NCBI GenBank assembly: GCA_009692825.1 | Contig: SHYL01000004.1 | Location: 1 to 51,800 of the forward strand | Direction of reading: 5' to 3' | Origin: Dehalococcoidia bacterium | GTDB taxonomy: Bacteria > Chloroflexota > Dehalococcoidia > SHYB01 > SHYL01 | Length of the DNA: 51,800 bases | Shown: one piece after another, positions 18,762 through 27,226 of the stretch | Layout of the letters: every line of letters starts with the position of its first letter | Numbering within the stretch: position 1 is the first letter of the stretch | Notes under the pieces: model-generated | The model's input: the letters and a program-made list of their open reading frames with translations, nothing else | Databases searched by the model: none | Told to the model about the DNA's origin: nothing | Program-made: the position numbers and the translations under genes

Positions 18762-19649
18762 TTGGACGCCATACTTAACATAAATAAGCAACCTGGCTGG
18801 ACGTCGTTTGACGTGGTGGCCAAAGTAAGGCGTATCATGAATGAGAAGCGCGTTGGGCATGCAGGGACGCTCGATCCATTCGCTACAGGCGTTCTCCCCG
18901 TTTACATAGGGACCGCCACCTCCCTTATCCAGTATTCAGACATAGACTTCAAGAGATACAGGGCAACTGTGTGCTTTGGGGCAGAGACTGATACTTACGA
19001 CGTTACAGGCAACGTAGTTTCGAAGGGCGATGCTTCTAGCGCCACGAAAAAGCGCTTAGAAGAGCTGCTGCCCAGATACACAGGACGGATATCTCAGGTC
19101 CCTCCAGCCTACAGCGCCTTGAAGATAGGCGGCACTTCTGCTTATAAGCTGGCCAGAAGAGGCAATGCCCCTGTCATGGCGGCGAGGGAAGTCGATATAT
19201 ACGCAATCACAATAGTCGAATGGCGACAGGGTGAGACGATACTGGACGTGGAATGCGGCTCCGGCACATACATACGCTCGCTGGCGCACGATATCGGGCA
19301 AGATTTGGGCTGCGGTGCGCACTTGACGGCGCTGGAGCGCAGGGCAGTCGGGCCGTTTCAGGTAGAGCAGGCGAGGACTGTAGATGAAGTCGCAGCCAGC
19401 TTTGCCAGCGGCAGACAGGCGGACCTGCTCTTAAGCGCAGACTTCCCTCTCCGATTGCCCAGGTTAGACATCACACCTGAGCAGCTGAAGGACCTGCGAT
19501 TTGGCCGAACTATCGTCGTCAAAGACGATACCCATGGCAAAGGCCCACTTTACAGTGCGTACCTTGCGGGAGGGGCATTTATGGGCATTCTAAGGCGTTT
19601 GCCGGCAGGGGATGTCGCTGTTGTAAAACTCATTGGGGCCAGCGCTTAA
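18762..19649 (+). CDS. truB: tRNA pseudouridine(55) synthase
   Basis: 295 residues, TTG start. Catalytic Asp38 lies in GHAGTLDPFATGVL; the family segments GRISQVPPAYSALKIGG and VECGSGTYIRSLAHDIG are present. Forms pseudouridine 55 in the T-loop of tRNAs. Last gene of the nusA operon. The TTG is supported by the canonical N-terminus (ILNINKQPGWTSFDVV) starting four residues later. Confidence 0.96.
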   Translation: MDAILNINKQPGWTSFDVVAKVRRIMNEKRVGHAGTLDPFATGVLPVYIGTATSLIQYSDIDFKRYRATVCFGAETDTYDVTGNVVSKGDASSATKKRLEELLPRYTGRISQVPPAYSALKIGGTSAYKLARRGNAPVMAAREVDIYAITIVEWRQGETILDVECGSGTYIRSLAHDIGQDLGCGAHLTALERRAVGPFQVEQARTVDEVAASFASGRQADLLLSADFPLRLPRLDITPEQLKDLRFGRTIVVKDDTHGKGPLYSAYLAGGAFMGILRRLPAGDVAVVKLIGASA

Positions 19650-19751
19650 ATTTCCAGTTTTTAAAATCTTCAGGCATGACGTTTTCAAGCTAAACAGGCG
19701 TAAACGCAGAATTTTGATTCATGAATTGCCCAAAATTGGCCTCAAATCCAC

Positions 19752-19781
19752 TTGACAGCTAGCTTCACTTAGCTTTATAGT
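19752..19781 (+). promoter_or_regulatory. Promoter of the DUF5679 gene
   Basis: TTGACA (19752-19757), 18-base spacer, TATAGT (19776-19781). Lies in the 232-base gap between truB and the small zinc-ribbon gene; leader of about 95 bases. No other feature seen in the gap. Confidence 0.7.
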
Positions 19782-19881
19782 CGAACGTAGCAAGCGTAAA
19801 TAGCTTTGTTTCCACCTTGAATTGTCAACGGAAAGCGGGTCGATACGCTAGCCACCTTATTGGAAAAGGAGGTGATATTCA

Positions 19882-20025
19882 ATGGCAACAGCATATTGTG
19901 TAAAGTGTCGCAAGAGCGTCAGCATGAAGAACGAGAAGAGCGTCAAGCTGAAGAACGGCAGACCGGCAATGCAGGGGGTATGCCCCAGCTGCGGGACGAA
20001 GGTTTTCAGAATCGGCCGCGGTTAA
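19882..20025 (+). CDS. Small zinc-ribbon protein (DUF5679)
   Basis: 47 residues: MATAYCVKCRKSV at the start, a Lys-rich middle, and VCPSCGTKVFRIGRG at the end. Cys6, Cys9, Cys34 and Cys37 form a zinc ribbon. The gene has its own strong promoter, a perfect AAGGAGGTGAT ribosome site and a strong terminator, so it should be highly expressed. Small basic zinc ribbons of this kind are common in Dehalococcoidia and related Chloroflexota; a nucleic-acid or ribosome association is plausible from its basic charge but is inference. Confidence 0.85.
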   Translation: MATAYCVKCRKSVSMKNEKSVKLKNGRPAMQGVCPSCGTKVFRIGRG

Positions 20026-20042
20026 ATTAAAGTGATACGGAG

Positions 20043-20078
20043 AAACAGGGAGACAGATTTCTGTCTCCCTGTTTTTTT
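20043..20078 (+). terminator. Strong intrinsic terminator after the DUF5679 gene
   Basis: 14-bp stem AAACAGGGAGACAG / CTGTCTCCCTGTTT with loop ATTT and a run of seven T overlapping its end. Confidence 0.92.
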
Positions 20079-20173
20079 GTTTCGTGGATGATGATGCTCA
20101 CGGCTGTATAATTAGCTATCAATTATTCCCGCCATAAAGGTACAGATTAGGCGGCCCCAGGTGCCGCCGAACT

Positions 20174-21469
20174 ATGATAGATGTCAATCCAGGCACGATA
20201 ACTTTACTAGTAATACTGTTAGCAATATCCGCATTCTTCAGCGCGTCCGAAACCGCTTATATTTCACTGCAGTGGCTTAAGCTTAACCACCTCGTAGAAA
20301 CCAACGTTCCCGGCGCAAATCTGGTTAAAAAACTGCTAAGCAATCCCGAACGCCTGCTTACTGTGATGCTCCTGGGCAGCAACGTTGTGAATACGGCAAT
20401 GGCTGCATTGGTAACAGCTATGATCGCGGGTCACATTGAAAATGACACGCTGGGAATAGTGTTATCCACTCTTATCGTTACAGTCTTCCTACTGATATTT
20501 GGCGAGATGGTGCCGAAGACTTTTGCGGTCGGCCACGCACAATCGGTCGCATTCTTCAATGCGAGGGTACTCGAAATCCTTGAATTTGTTCTTCATCCGA
20601 TAGTGGTGGTGCTACAAGGCGTAACTCTGCTTCTAACGAGACCGCTTGGTATAAAAAATAAACCAACCCTGGTATCTCAGGACGAGATCAAAACATTGAT
20701 ATCTACGAGTGAAGAAGCAGGAGTTGTAGAGCCGCACAAGGCTGAGATGATCCATAACGTTCTCGCGTTTGGAGATACGCTGGTCAAGAATGTTATGGTA
20801 CAGCGAGGTGATGTGGTTGCGCTCGAAAAAGGCATAGATTTCAAAAAGTTCCTTGAGGTTTTTGCAGAATCTCCCCATAATGAATTTCCTGTTTATGAAG
20901 AAGACTTGGACAATATCGTGGGTGTGCTTAACCTGAAAGACGTGTTAAAAGAAGAGGCGCTCGGGCATATCGATCATGCATCAGACCTGACGACCCTCAT
21001 GAGAAAACCTCACTTTGTGCCTGAAAACAATACAGTAGACCGCCTATTTATAGAGATGCGCGACCTCAGGCTGCAAATGGCCCTGGTAGTGGACGAATAC
21101 GGCTCATTTTCAGGCCTCATAACGCTGAAGCAGGTGATGGAAGAGATAGTGGGGTATCTCGGCGATGAAATCCTGGAGGATAGACAGTTTGAGCGTATCA
21201 ATGAGAATACAATCCAGATCGACGGCGATATGCACATCGATGACTTCAATGAGAATGTGCCCTTACAGCTGCCTGAAGGGGAATACGAGACGGTTGCAGG
21301 ATTCATGCTTCACAAGCTCGGCCGAATCCCGACCCATGGCGATTCATTGAAGGTATCCGATTCAAAGCTGATGGTGTCTGAGATGAACGGCCGCAGGATA
21401 GAGAAGATAATGCTCATCATGGGGCCCTCGTTAACGATAACCACAGATCCCAAGCAGGCACAACAATAG
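20174..21469 (+). CDS. CNNM/CorC-HlyC family membrane protein
   Basis: 431 residues. The DUF21 (CNNM) membrane domain spans residues 1 to about 190, beginning ITLLVILLAISAFFSASETAYISL with the FSxSExA motif typical of the family. A CBS-domain pair follows (about 200-325; VMVQRGDVVALEKG, FPVYEEDLDNIVGVLNLKD), then a C-terminal CorC_HlyC domain (about 340-425; TIQIDGDMHIDDFNE and HKLGRIPTHGD). Homologs take part in magnesium (or other divalent cation) efflux. Transcribed alone or with thrS 71 bases downstream. Confidence 0.92.
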   Translation: MIDVNPGTITLLVILLAISAFFSASETAYISLQWLKLNHLVETNVPGANLVKKLLSNPERLLTVMLLGSNVVNTAMAALVTAMIAGHIENDTLGIVLSTLIVTVFLLIFGEMVPKTFAVGHAQSVAFFNARVLEILEFVLHPIVVVLQGVTLLLTRPLGIKNKPTLVSQDEIKTLISTSEEAGVVEPHKAEMIHNVLAFGDTLVKNVMVQRGDVVALEKGIDFKKFLEVFAESPHNEFPVYEEDLDNIVGVLNLKDVLKEEALGHIDHASDLTTLMRKPHFVPENNTVDRLFIEMRDLRLQMALVVDEYGSFSGLITLKQVMEEIVGYLGDEILEDRQFERINENTIQIDGDMHIDDFNENVPLQLPEGEYETVAGFMLHKLGRIPTHGDSLKVSDSKLMVSEMNGRRIEKIMLIMGPSLTITTDPKQAQQ

Positions 21470-21540
21470 ATCCCCAGTCTCATCTGATAGATAGCTAAAA
21501 TGTATAAAATATCCGTGTTCGTCATAAATCTGGAGTTGCT

Positions 21541-23316
21541 ATGAGCCCATCACTTTCAGGAAAAGAAGGTTCCCACTCGAAGTCGAGCGATCCGCTGTCC
21601 GAGAAGCGGGAGCGCATCCGCCACTCTGCATCCCACGTGATGGCTGACGCCCTGCGCTCGTTTTACCCGGAGGTGCAGCTGGCGATAGGCCCGCCTACTG
21701 ACGATGGGTTTTACTACGACGTCCTGCTGCCGCCCGGCACGCCTCAGCTGACTCTCGAGGACCTGCCGAAGATAGAAGAGAAGATGCGGCAGATCATCAA
21801 GGCTGACCATAAGTTCATATATAAAGAGATAGACAGGAAAGAAGCGCTTGAGCTGTTCGCAAAGGCGCCATTTAAAAAGCAGATCATCGAAGGAATACCT
21901 GCTGAAGAGAAACTGAGCCTGTATTCACACGGCGGATTTACCGATCTGTGCGAAGGCCCGCATGTAAACAGCACCGGCGAGATAAAAGCGTTCAAGCTGA
22001 TGAGCGTCGCTGGCGCGTACTGGCGAGGCGATGAGCATAACGCTATGCTCCAGCGCATCTACGGCACGGCGTTTGAGAGCCAGGCCGCGCTTGATGACCA
22101 CCTCAAGAACCTTGAAGAGGCCCTGAAACGAGACCACCGCAAGCTTGGCAAAGACCTCGAGCTTTTCATGTTCGACCCTGTCGCGCCTGCCAGTCCATTT
22201 TTCTTGCCTAAAGGCGCTATCGTTTACAACGAGCTCATTAAATACATACGCGAGCTGTATAAGAAATACGGATACCAGGAAGTCATCACGCCGCAGATTT
22301 TCTCGACTGACCTCTGGAAACGCTCAGGCCACTACGACAACTACATCGAGAACATGTACATGTTTGAGGCGGATGACAGGGAGTTCGGCGTCAAGCCGAT
22401 GAATTGCCCTGCGCACGCGATGATGTACTCTATACGTATACATTCCTATAGAGAGCTGCCCATAAGGTTTGCTGACTTCGGAAGGCTTCATAGGTTTGAG
22501 CGTTCAGGGGTTACCCATGGACTGACCCGTGTACGAAGTTTTGCGCAGGACGACGCGCATATATTTGCCAGACCGGACCAGGTGCAGGCAGAAATTACTG
22601 TATTTCTGAACCAGTTCATGGAAACGTATCACATGTTTGGCTTCGGCGATATCTTCATACGCCTGTCGCTACGGCCAGAAAAGCGCACCGGCACTGATGA
22701 GATGTGGGACCGAGCTGAAGCCGCGCTGGAGAATGCGTTAAAGGCTAACAACCTGAAGTACGCGCCAACTCCCGGCGAAGGCGCATTTTACGGCCCCAAG
22801 CTGGACTTTCTTGTTAAGGATGCCATTGGACGAGAATGGCAGCTCGGAACGCTGCAGCTGGACTATTCACTGCCGGAAAGGTTCAACCTGGAATACGCGG
22901 CCGAGGACGGCTCCATCATGAGGCCGGTTGTCATACACCGCGCATGGCTGGGGTCAATCGAGCGGTTCCTGGGCATACTGATCGAACATTTAGCGGGGGC
23001 GTTTCCCGTATGGCTTTCACCAGTTCAGGTAGTGTTAGTGCCGATAGCGGACCGCCATACCGAATACGCCTTCAAAGTGGTGAGTGAGCTGGTGGAGGCA
23101 GGTGTCCGGGCTGAGGTAGACGACCGCAAAGAGCGCATGAACCTCAAAATACGCGACGCACAGCTTAAGAAGGTGCCTTACATCCTTGTGGTTGGCGATA
23201 AAGAAGCCGAGGCCGGGACTGCGTCAGTTAGGATGCGGACGGGCGAGGATAAAGGCGCGAAGTCTGTAGCAGACGTCAAGGCTGAGATTATGCAGATGAT
23301 CAACGAGCGGAAGTAA
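21541..23316 (+). CDS. thrS: Threonyl-tRNA synthetase
   Basis: 591 residues, shorter than the 640 of the E. coli enzyme because the N-terminal TGS (N1) domain is missing; the protein begins directly before the editing domain (IRHSASHVMADALRSFYPEVQLAIGPPTDDGFYYD). Editing histidines are in RHSASHVM. The catalytic core has the zinc/substrate site MNCPAHAMMY, motif 2 FADFGRLHRFERSGVTHGLTRVR and motif 3 HRAWLGSIERFLGILIEH; the anticodon-binding domain ends the protein. ThrRS lacking TGS occurs in several lineages. No leader attenuator of T-box type is seen in the 71 upstream bases. Confidence 0.97.
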   Translation: MSPSLSGKEGSHSKSSDPLSEKRERIRHSASHVMADALRSFYPEVQLAIGPPTDDGFYYDVLLPPGTPQLTLEDLPKIEEKMRQIIKADHKFIYKEIDRKEALELFAKAPFKKQIIEGIPAEEKLSLYSHGGFTDLCEGPHVNSTGEIKAFKLMSVAGAYWRGDEHNAMLQRIYGTAFESQAALDDHLKNLEEALKRDHRKLGKDLELFMFDPVAPASPFFLPKGAIVYNELIKYIRELYKKYGYQEVITPQIFSTDLWKRSGHYDNYIENMYMFEADDREFGVKPMNCPAHAMMYSIRIHSYRELPIRFADFGRLHRFERSGVTHGLTRVRSFAQDDAHIFARPDQVQAEITVFLNQFMETYHMFGFGDIFIRLSLRPEKRTGTDEMWDRAEAALENALKANNLKYAPTPGEGAFYGPKLDFLVKDAIGREWQLGTLQLDYSLPERFNLEYAAEDGSIMRPVVIHRAWLGSIERFLGILIEHLAGAFPVWLSPVQVVLVPIADRHTEYAFKVVSELVEAGVRAEVDDRKERMNLKIRDAQLKKVPYILVVGDKEAEAGTASVRMRTGEDKGAKSVADVKAEIMQMINERK

Positions 23317-23399
23317 GCTCCGCACACTTTTGTCCGCCATAAATCTCTTCTTTTGATTAGCGTGGGTATGACGCGCCAGCGTCTAATACTTTTTTCGGT

Positions 23400-23561
23400 T
23401 TATTTTTTGGCTAAGTTGCCAGCTGCCTTCTTCATTTCTTTGGCAGCCTGAACAGGCTCTTTCGCCACGCCTTTTGCTACCCCCTCAACTACTTCTCTTG
23501 TTTCTTTGATAGCTTTGAATGTTTTCTTTTCAGCATCGTCTACTCATTTGTTGCCAGCCAT
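23400..23561 (-). pseudogene. Small Lys/Ala-rich protein gene with an in-frame TGA at codon 6
   Basis: On the minus strand an ATG at 23561, preceded by AAAGAGGT at normal distance, opens MAGNK, then TGA (23546-23544), then a fully open 47-codon frame VDDAEKKTFKAIKETREVVE... ending ...AAGNLAKK and TAA at 23400. The part after the TGA is a highly charged amphipathic helix with the repeat EGVAKGVAKEPVQAAKEM. There is no alternative start after the TGA. Either a single nonsense mutation (TGG, CGA or GGA to TGA), read-through, or a sequence error. Family not recognised. Confidence 0.6.
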
Positions 23562-23663
23562 TTTTATACCTCTTTCTTTTTATTCATTCTTTTATTGCAT
23601 GAAAATTATCGGATTCGCATGATAACGTCACCGCTGCATCTTGGGTAACCCAGAATGAAAGCG

Positions 23664-23690
23664 AAGGGGCCGATTTAATCGGCCCCTTTT
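23664..23690. terminator. Hairpin 7 bases past the dnaK stop
   Basis: Stem AAGGGGCCGATT / AATCGGCCCCTT followed by TTTTATTTG on the plus strand. It probably ends dnaK transcription on the minus strand, where the T-run after the stem is weaker (TTCGCTTTC), and may stop plus-strand read-through from thrS. Confidence 0.65.
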
Positions 23691-23696
23691 ATTTGA

Positions 23697-25607
23697 TTAG
23701 ACTTCCCTGAACTCGCCCTCTACTGTTCCTGGCGGCGGGTGGGGTTTCCCACCGTCACCTGGAGGCGGCGGTGTGCCGTCAGGTCCGGGCCCGCCCGCGG
23801 GTGCTGAGCCGTAGACGGCCTGGCCTATCTTCTGCATGGCGTCCTGGAGAGTAGCCAGAGTAGATTTGATCTTGGGAAAGTCATTGGCTTGCAACGCCGC
23901 TTTGACTTCAGAGATCTTCCCTTCTACATCAGACTTGATGTCGGCAGGAACTTTGTCCGCACTTTCCTTGAGTGTTTTCTCAAGCTGATAGACCATGTTG
24001 TCTGCGAGGTTTCGAGTCTCTGCGTTCTCACGCTTCTGCTTATCGTCAGCGGCATGAGCTTCTGCTTCTTTAACAAGCTTTTCAACTTCATCCTTGTTCA
24101 GGCCTGAGCCGGCCTGGATAGTTATCTTCTGCAGCTTGCCGGTTGCCTTGTCCTTGGCAGAGACGTTTAAGATGCCGTTAGCGTCGATATCGAACGTGAC
24201 TTCTACCTGCGGCATGCCTCGTGGTGCGGGCAGGATGCCGTCCAGCACGAACCGTCCGAGGCTCTTGTTTTCGCCGGCCATAGTTCGTTCGCCCTGGAGG
24301 ACGTGGATCTCAACGCTCGCCTGGTTGTCAGCGGCGGTTGAGAATACCTCGCTCTTGGACGTAGGGATAGTCGTGTTGCGCTGGATAAGAGGCGTGAGCA
24401 CGCCGCCAAGCGTCTCAACTCCCAGCGTAAGGGGCGTGACGTCCAGCAAGAGGATGTCTTTGACTTCGCCTTTCAATACGCCTGCCTGAATCGCGGCACC
24501 GAGTGCCACGACTTCGTCAGGGTTTACTCCCTTGTGCGGCTCTTTCTTGAACAGCTTACGAACCTTTTCAATGACAGCCGGCATACGTGTCATGCCGCCC
24601 ACGAGTATTACTTCATCGATGTGGTCGTAGGTGACGCCGGCGTCTTTGATAGCCTGCTCGACAGGTGCTACGCTGCGGTCGATAAGGTCACCGACGATCT
24701 GTTCCATCTTGGCCCTTGGCAGTGTTATTACTAAATGTTTGGGGCCTGTAGCGTCTGCTGTAATAAACGGCAGATTGATCTCCGTCTGCTGGACGCTGGA
24801 GAGCTCAATCTTGGCCTTTTCTGCAGCTTCACGTATGCGCTGGAGGGCAAGCCTGTCCTGGCGGAGGTCGATACCATTGTTCTTTTTAAACTCATCGATG
24901 AGCCAGTCCATGATGCGCTGGTCGAAGTCGTCGCCACCCAGGTGCGTGTCGCCATTTGTAGACTTCACTTCAAATACGCCATCTCCCAGCTGTAGGACGG
25001 AGATGTCGAACGTGCCGCCGCCGAGGTCGTAGACGGCTACGATCTCATCCTTCTTCTTGCCGAGGCCATACGCCAGCGCAGACGCGGTTGGCTCATTGAC
25101 GATACGCAGGACTTCAAGACCGGCGATTTTGCCGGCGTCTTTCGTCGCCTGACGCTGGGTGTCGTTGAAGTAGGCAGGCACAGTTATGACGGCTTGGGTT
25201 ATCTTTTCTCCCAGCTTGGCTTCAGCATCAAGCTTCATCTTCTGCAGGATCATGGCTGAAATTTCGGCTGGGGAATATGTCTTATCGCCCATCGTGACCA
25301 TCACATCGCCGTTTGGAGCAGGGTTCAGCTTGTAAGGCACCAGTTTCCTGTCGCGCTCAACTGTAGGCTCTGTGGATTTTCGTCCTATGAAGCGCTTGAT
25401 GGAAAATACCGTATTTTCCGGGTTCACGACCGCCTGCCGCTTTGCCATCTGGCCGACGTATCGCTCACCGGTCTTGGGGTTTATCGCGACTACAGACGGC
25501 GTTGTGCGTCCGCCTTCAGCATTCTCGATCACGACAGGCTCGCCGCCTTCCATGATCGCCATGCATGAGTTTGTGGTTCCAAGGTCTATTCCAAGTACTT
25601 TAGGCAT
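23697..25607 (-). CDS. dnaK: Molecular chaperone DnaK (Hsp70)
   Basis: 636 residues from the ATG at 25607 ([15 protein letters not shown]); an ATG four codons earlier overlaps the GGAGG ribosome site and is unlikely to be used. ATPase domain (1-380) shows [27 protein letters not shown] and [12 protein letters not shown]; the substrate-binding domain begins with [17 protein letters not shown], and the tail is Pro/Gly-rich ([16 protein letters not shown]) ending EGEFREV. ATP-driven chaperone. grpE and dnaJ are not in this window. The upstream MerR-type gene (HspR-like repressor) is broken, which may have freed dnaK from repression. Confidence 0.98.
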   Translation of the reverse strand: MPKVLGIDLGTTNSCMAIMEGGEPVVIENAEGGRTTPSVVAINPKTGERYVGQMAKRQAVVNPENTVFSIKRFIGRKSTEPTVERDRKLVPYKLNPAPNGDVMVTMGDKTYSPAEISAMILQKMKLDAEAKLGEKITQAVITVPAYFNDTQRQATKDAGKIAGLEVLRIVNEPTASALAYGLGKKKDEIVAVYDLGGGTFDISVLQLGDGVFEVKSTNGDTHLGGDDFDQRIMDWLIDEFKKNNGIDLRQDRLALQRIREAAEKAKIELSSVQQTEINLPFITADATGPKHLVITLPRAKMEQIVGDLIDRSVAPVEQAIKDAGVTYDHIDEVILVGGMTRMPAVIEKVRKLFKKEPHKGVNPDEVVALGAAIQAGVLKGEVKDILLLDVTPLTLGVETLGGVLTPLIQRNTTIPTSKSEVFSTAADNQASVEIHVLQGERTMAGENKSLGRFVLDGILPAPRGMPQVEVTFDIDANGILNVSAKDKATGKLQKITIQAGSGLNKDEVEKLVKEAEAHAADDKQKRENAETRNLADNMVYQLEKTLKESADKVPADIKSDVEGKISEVKAALQANDFPKIKSTLATLQDAMQKIGQAVYGSAPAGGPGPDGTPPPPGDGGKPHPPPGTVEGEFREV

Positions 25608-25626
25608 AAAATCCTCCATTCAAATA

Positions 25627-25940
25627 TTAACTAGGTTTGGCCGCTGGTGCCATGAATTCGATCAGGCTATCAAACAGCGTTTCAATTTCTTGTTTAAGTT
25701 CTTTCCCTTTTTTATCTTCCGCAAGTGCTGCTTTCATGCCCAGAAGCTGGTTTAGAACCCTGAGCGAGAGATCGACCCCTGCTTAATCAAGCACAGCTGT
25801 TTAATATCCTTTTCAGAATAGAGCCTGCGAATAGGTCCCATCCTGGCAGGCGCTATAAGCCCGAAGCGTTCGTACTTGTGCAGAGACTACGTATGCACCT
25901 CTGGCAACCTTGTGTAACGATTAGAGATATACCTCTTCAT
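25627..25940 (-). pseudogene. Broken MerR/HspR-type heat-shock regulator gene
   Basis: From ATG 25940 the minus strand reads MKRYISNRYTRLPEVHT, TAG (25889-25887), then in frame SLHKYERFGLIAPARMGPIR and RLYSEKDIKQLCLIKQ, the winged-helix pattern of MerR/HspR (H-x-Q-T/S-L-x-x-YE-R-x-GL). The stop replaces the Gln expected in HxQSL. After IKQ the homologous text jumps frame and reads GVDLSLRVLNQLLGMKAALA, then a coiled-coil tail ending FMAPAAKPS and TAA at 25627. Nonsense plus frameshift, so no repressor is made. The 20-base gap to dnaK and shared strand fit the known hspR-dnaK pairing in other bacteria. Confidence 0.8.
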
Positions 25941-25953
25941 GCATTCTCCCTCT

Positions 25954-25973
25954 AGTGTACTGATACTTACACT
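25954..25973. promoter_or_regulatory. Inverted repeat upstream of the broken hspR
   Basis: AGTGTA-8-TACACT, centred 23 bases upstream of the hspR start. Could be the former HspR operator, although it does not match the known CTTGAGT-N7-ACTCAAG (HAIR) consensus. No good promoter hexamers found nearby. The stretch 25974-26082 shows no feature. Confidence 0.3.
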
Positions 25974-26082
25974 TTGATGTCCCTGGTGTTGTATCAGATA
26001 ACAAAAATGAATCGAGATGAGAAGTGTCAAGTAGTTCATGCCTAATATGCCATTATTCGATATGTGAAGTTAGAATATATGT

Positions 26083-26107
26083 ATTGTCTATTGACTTACT
26101 AGACAAT
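26083..26107 (+). promoter_or_regulatory. Palindrome overlapping a -35 element, before the small zinc ribbon gene
   Basis: ATTGTCTA-9-TAGACAAT is a perfect 8-bp inverted repeat; the spacer contains TTGACT (26091-26096), a possible -35, with TAAACT 17 bases downstream as a weak -10. A repressor bound here would block polymerase. Drives the gene at 26202, about 80 bases downstream. Confidence 0.5.
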
Positions 26108-26201
26108 GAATAATAAACTCATAAACACTGAATTTACGTTTGTATAGGTATAGCAGGATTGAGAACTGAATGAAGGATTGGAATTGATGAAAGGAGAAGC
26201 A

Positions 26202-26396
26202 ATGTTAGACTTGAGAAGTTGCCCACGATGCAAAGGTGATATGTATGTAGAGAGCGATTTGTACGGAAAGTACCGGCAATGCTGGCAGTGTGGATTCCTT
26301 GAGGATGTTTCCCAGGAAGTAGTTTCCAGGAAGATCAAGGGCCGCGAGCTCGTAGGTATAGCTTCAACTAAGCGCTTCAGTAAGAAAGTAGCCTAG
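26202..26396 (+). CDS. Small zinc-ribbon protein
   Basis: 64 residues from ATG 26202, chosen because AAAGGAG lies 7 bases upstream; two earlier in-frame ATGs lack such a site. Cys7-x2-Cys10 (RSCPRCKGDM) and Cys27-x2-Cys30 (QCWQCGF) make a zinc ribbon of the kind found in archaeal/bacterial transcription-related proteins, followed by a basic tail (SRKIKGREL, KRFSKKVA). Single-gene unit with a palindromic operator candidate and its own terminator. Function unknown; nucleic-acid binding is a reasonable guess. Confidence 0.8.
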   Translation: MLDLRSCPRCKGDMYVESDLYGKYRQCWQCGFLEDVSQEVVSRKIKGRELVGIASTKRFSKKVA

Positions 26397-26415
26397 CTCT
26401 CTAAACTCTAAAGCT

Positions 26416-26446
26416 AAAAGCCCCCGATAAATTCGGGGGCTTTTTT
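26416..26446 (+). terminator. Intrinsic terminator after the zinc-ribbon gene
   Basis: Stem AAAAGCCCCCG / CGGGGGCTTTT with a 7-base loop and a run of six T. Confidence 0.92.
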
Positions 26447-26498
26447 ATTTCTAGAATTGTGATTGGTTGAAACGTTCGAGAAGCTGTGGAATCTTTAG

Positions 26499-27110
26499 TC
26501 AGCTGAACCGCTGTTCTTTAAATGGGTCTCCATCATTGTGATAGCCGTTCACTTCCCAGAAGCCGGGATAATCCTGATCCATAAATTCGAGGCCGCGCAC
26601 CCACTTAGCACTCTTCCATGCGTAGCGTTTGGGCACAACGAGACGCAGCGGCCAGCCATGCGCAGGCTCCAGGTCCTTGCCGTCATGCTTGTAGGCGAAC
26701 AGCACGTCGTTATCCAGTAGTACTTTCAGTGGCAGGTTTGTCGTGTATCCCTCGTCGGCATGCATCATGACGTACTTAGCTTCGGGCTTCAAGGTTATCA
26801 GCTTCATCACTTCACTTATGCTGACGCCTTCCCAGACGTTATTAAGCCTGCTCCACTGCGTAACGCAATGAAAATCGGCGGTAACCTGCACTTTTGGCAG
26901 AGACATGAACTTCTCGTAGGTAAGGGTGACAGGCTTCTCGACGGCTCCCGAAAGCTTGAAATCCCATGTTTTAGGATTAAATGATGGGATGTCGCCGTGT
27001 GTGAGGACGGGGAATTTATCCGTAACAGCCTGGCCGGGAGGCACCCGCTCGGCTATTTCAGGCCTGGGCGCTTTTATGTTTGACTGTGTGCTTTTTTTGA
27101 ATGGTTTCAT
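26499..27110 (-). CDS. Molybdopterin-dependent oxidoreductase, sulfite-oxidase fold (YedY/MsrP-like)
   Basis: 203 residues from ATG 27110, which has CCGGAGG just upstream; the frame extends further but without a ribosome site. Matches the Oxidored_molyb domain: the molybdenum-ligating Cys82 is in DFHCVTQWS, followed by WEGVSISEVM, YTTNLPL, HGWPLRLVVPKRYAWKSAKWV, all hallmarks of the family. No Tat or Sec signal is visible, unlike E. coli MsrP, so it is probably cytoplasmic. The dimerisation domain of true sulfite oxidases is missing. Substrate unknown. moaA, needed for its cofactor, is at 39758. Confidence 0.9.
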   Translation of the reverse strand: MKPFKKSTQSNIKAPRPEIAERVPPGQAVTDKFPVLTHGDIPSFNPKTWDFKLSGAVEKPVTLTYEKFMSLPKVQVTADFHCVTQWSRLNNVWEGVSISEVMKLITLKPEAKYVMMHADEGYTTNLPLKVLLDNDVLFAYKHDGKDLEPAHGWPLRLVVPKRYAWKSAKWVRGLEFMDQDYPGFWEVNGYHNDGDPFKEQRFS

Positions 27111-27226
27111 CAGGGCCTCCGGAGGCAACTTACAAAAATTGTAACACGCAAAGCTGGTGCGAACGCAGGCAAACGCTATCATTTATGCAATGATTGAATT
27201 AAGGTTCCGTACAGGCGAGGCGCTAA

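Noticed and set aside
6640-25940. Possible reassignment of TAG to Gln, because both DUF488 and hspR have TAG where Gln is expected
   Set aside because: Both genes also carry frameshifts, and many intact genes in the window (rbfA, nusA, ahcY, apt) end in TAG at the normal length.
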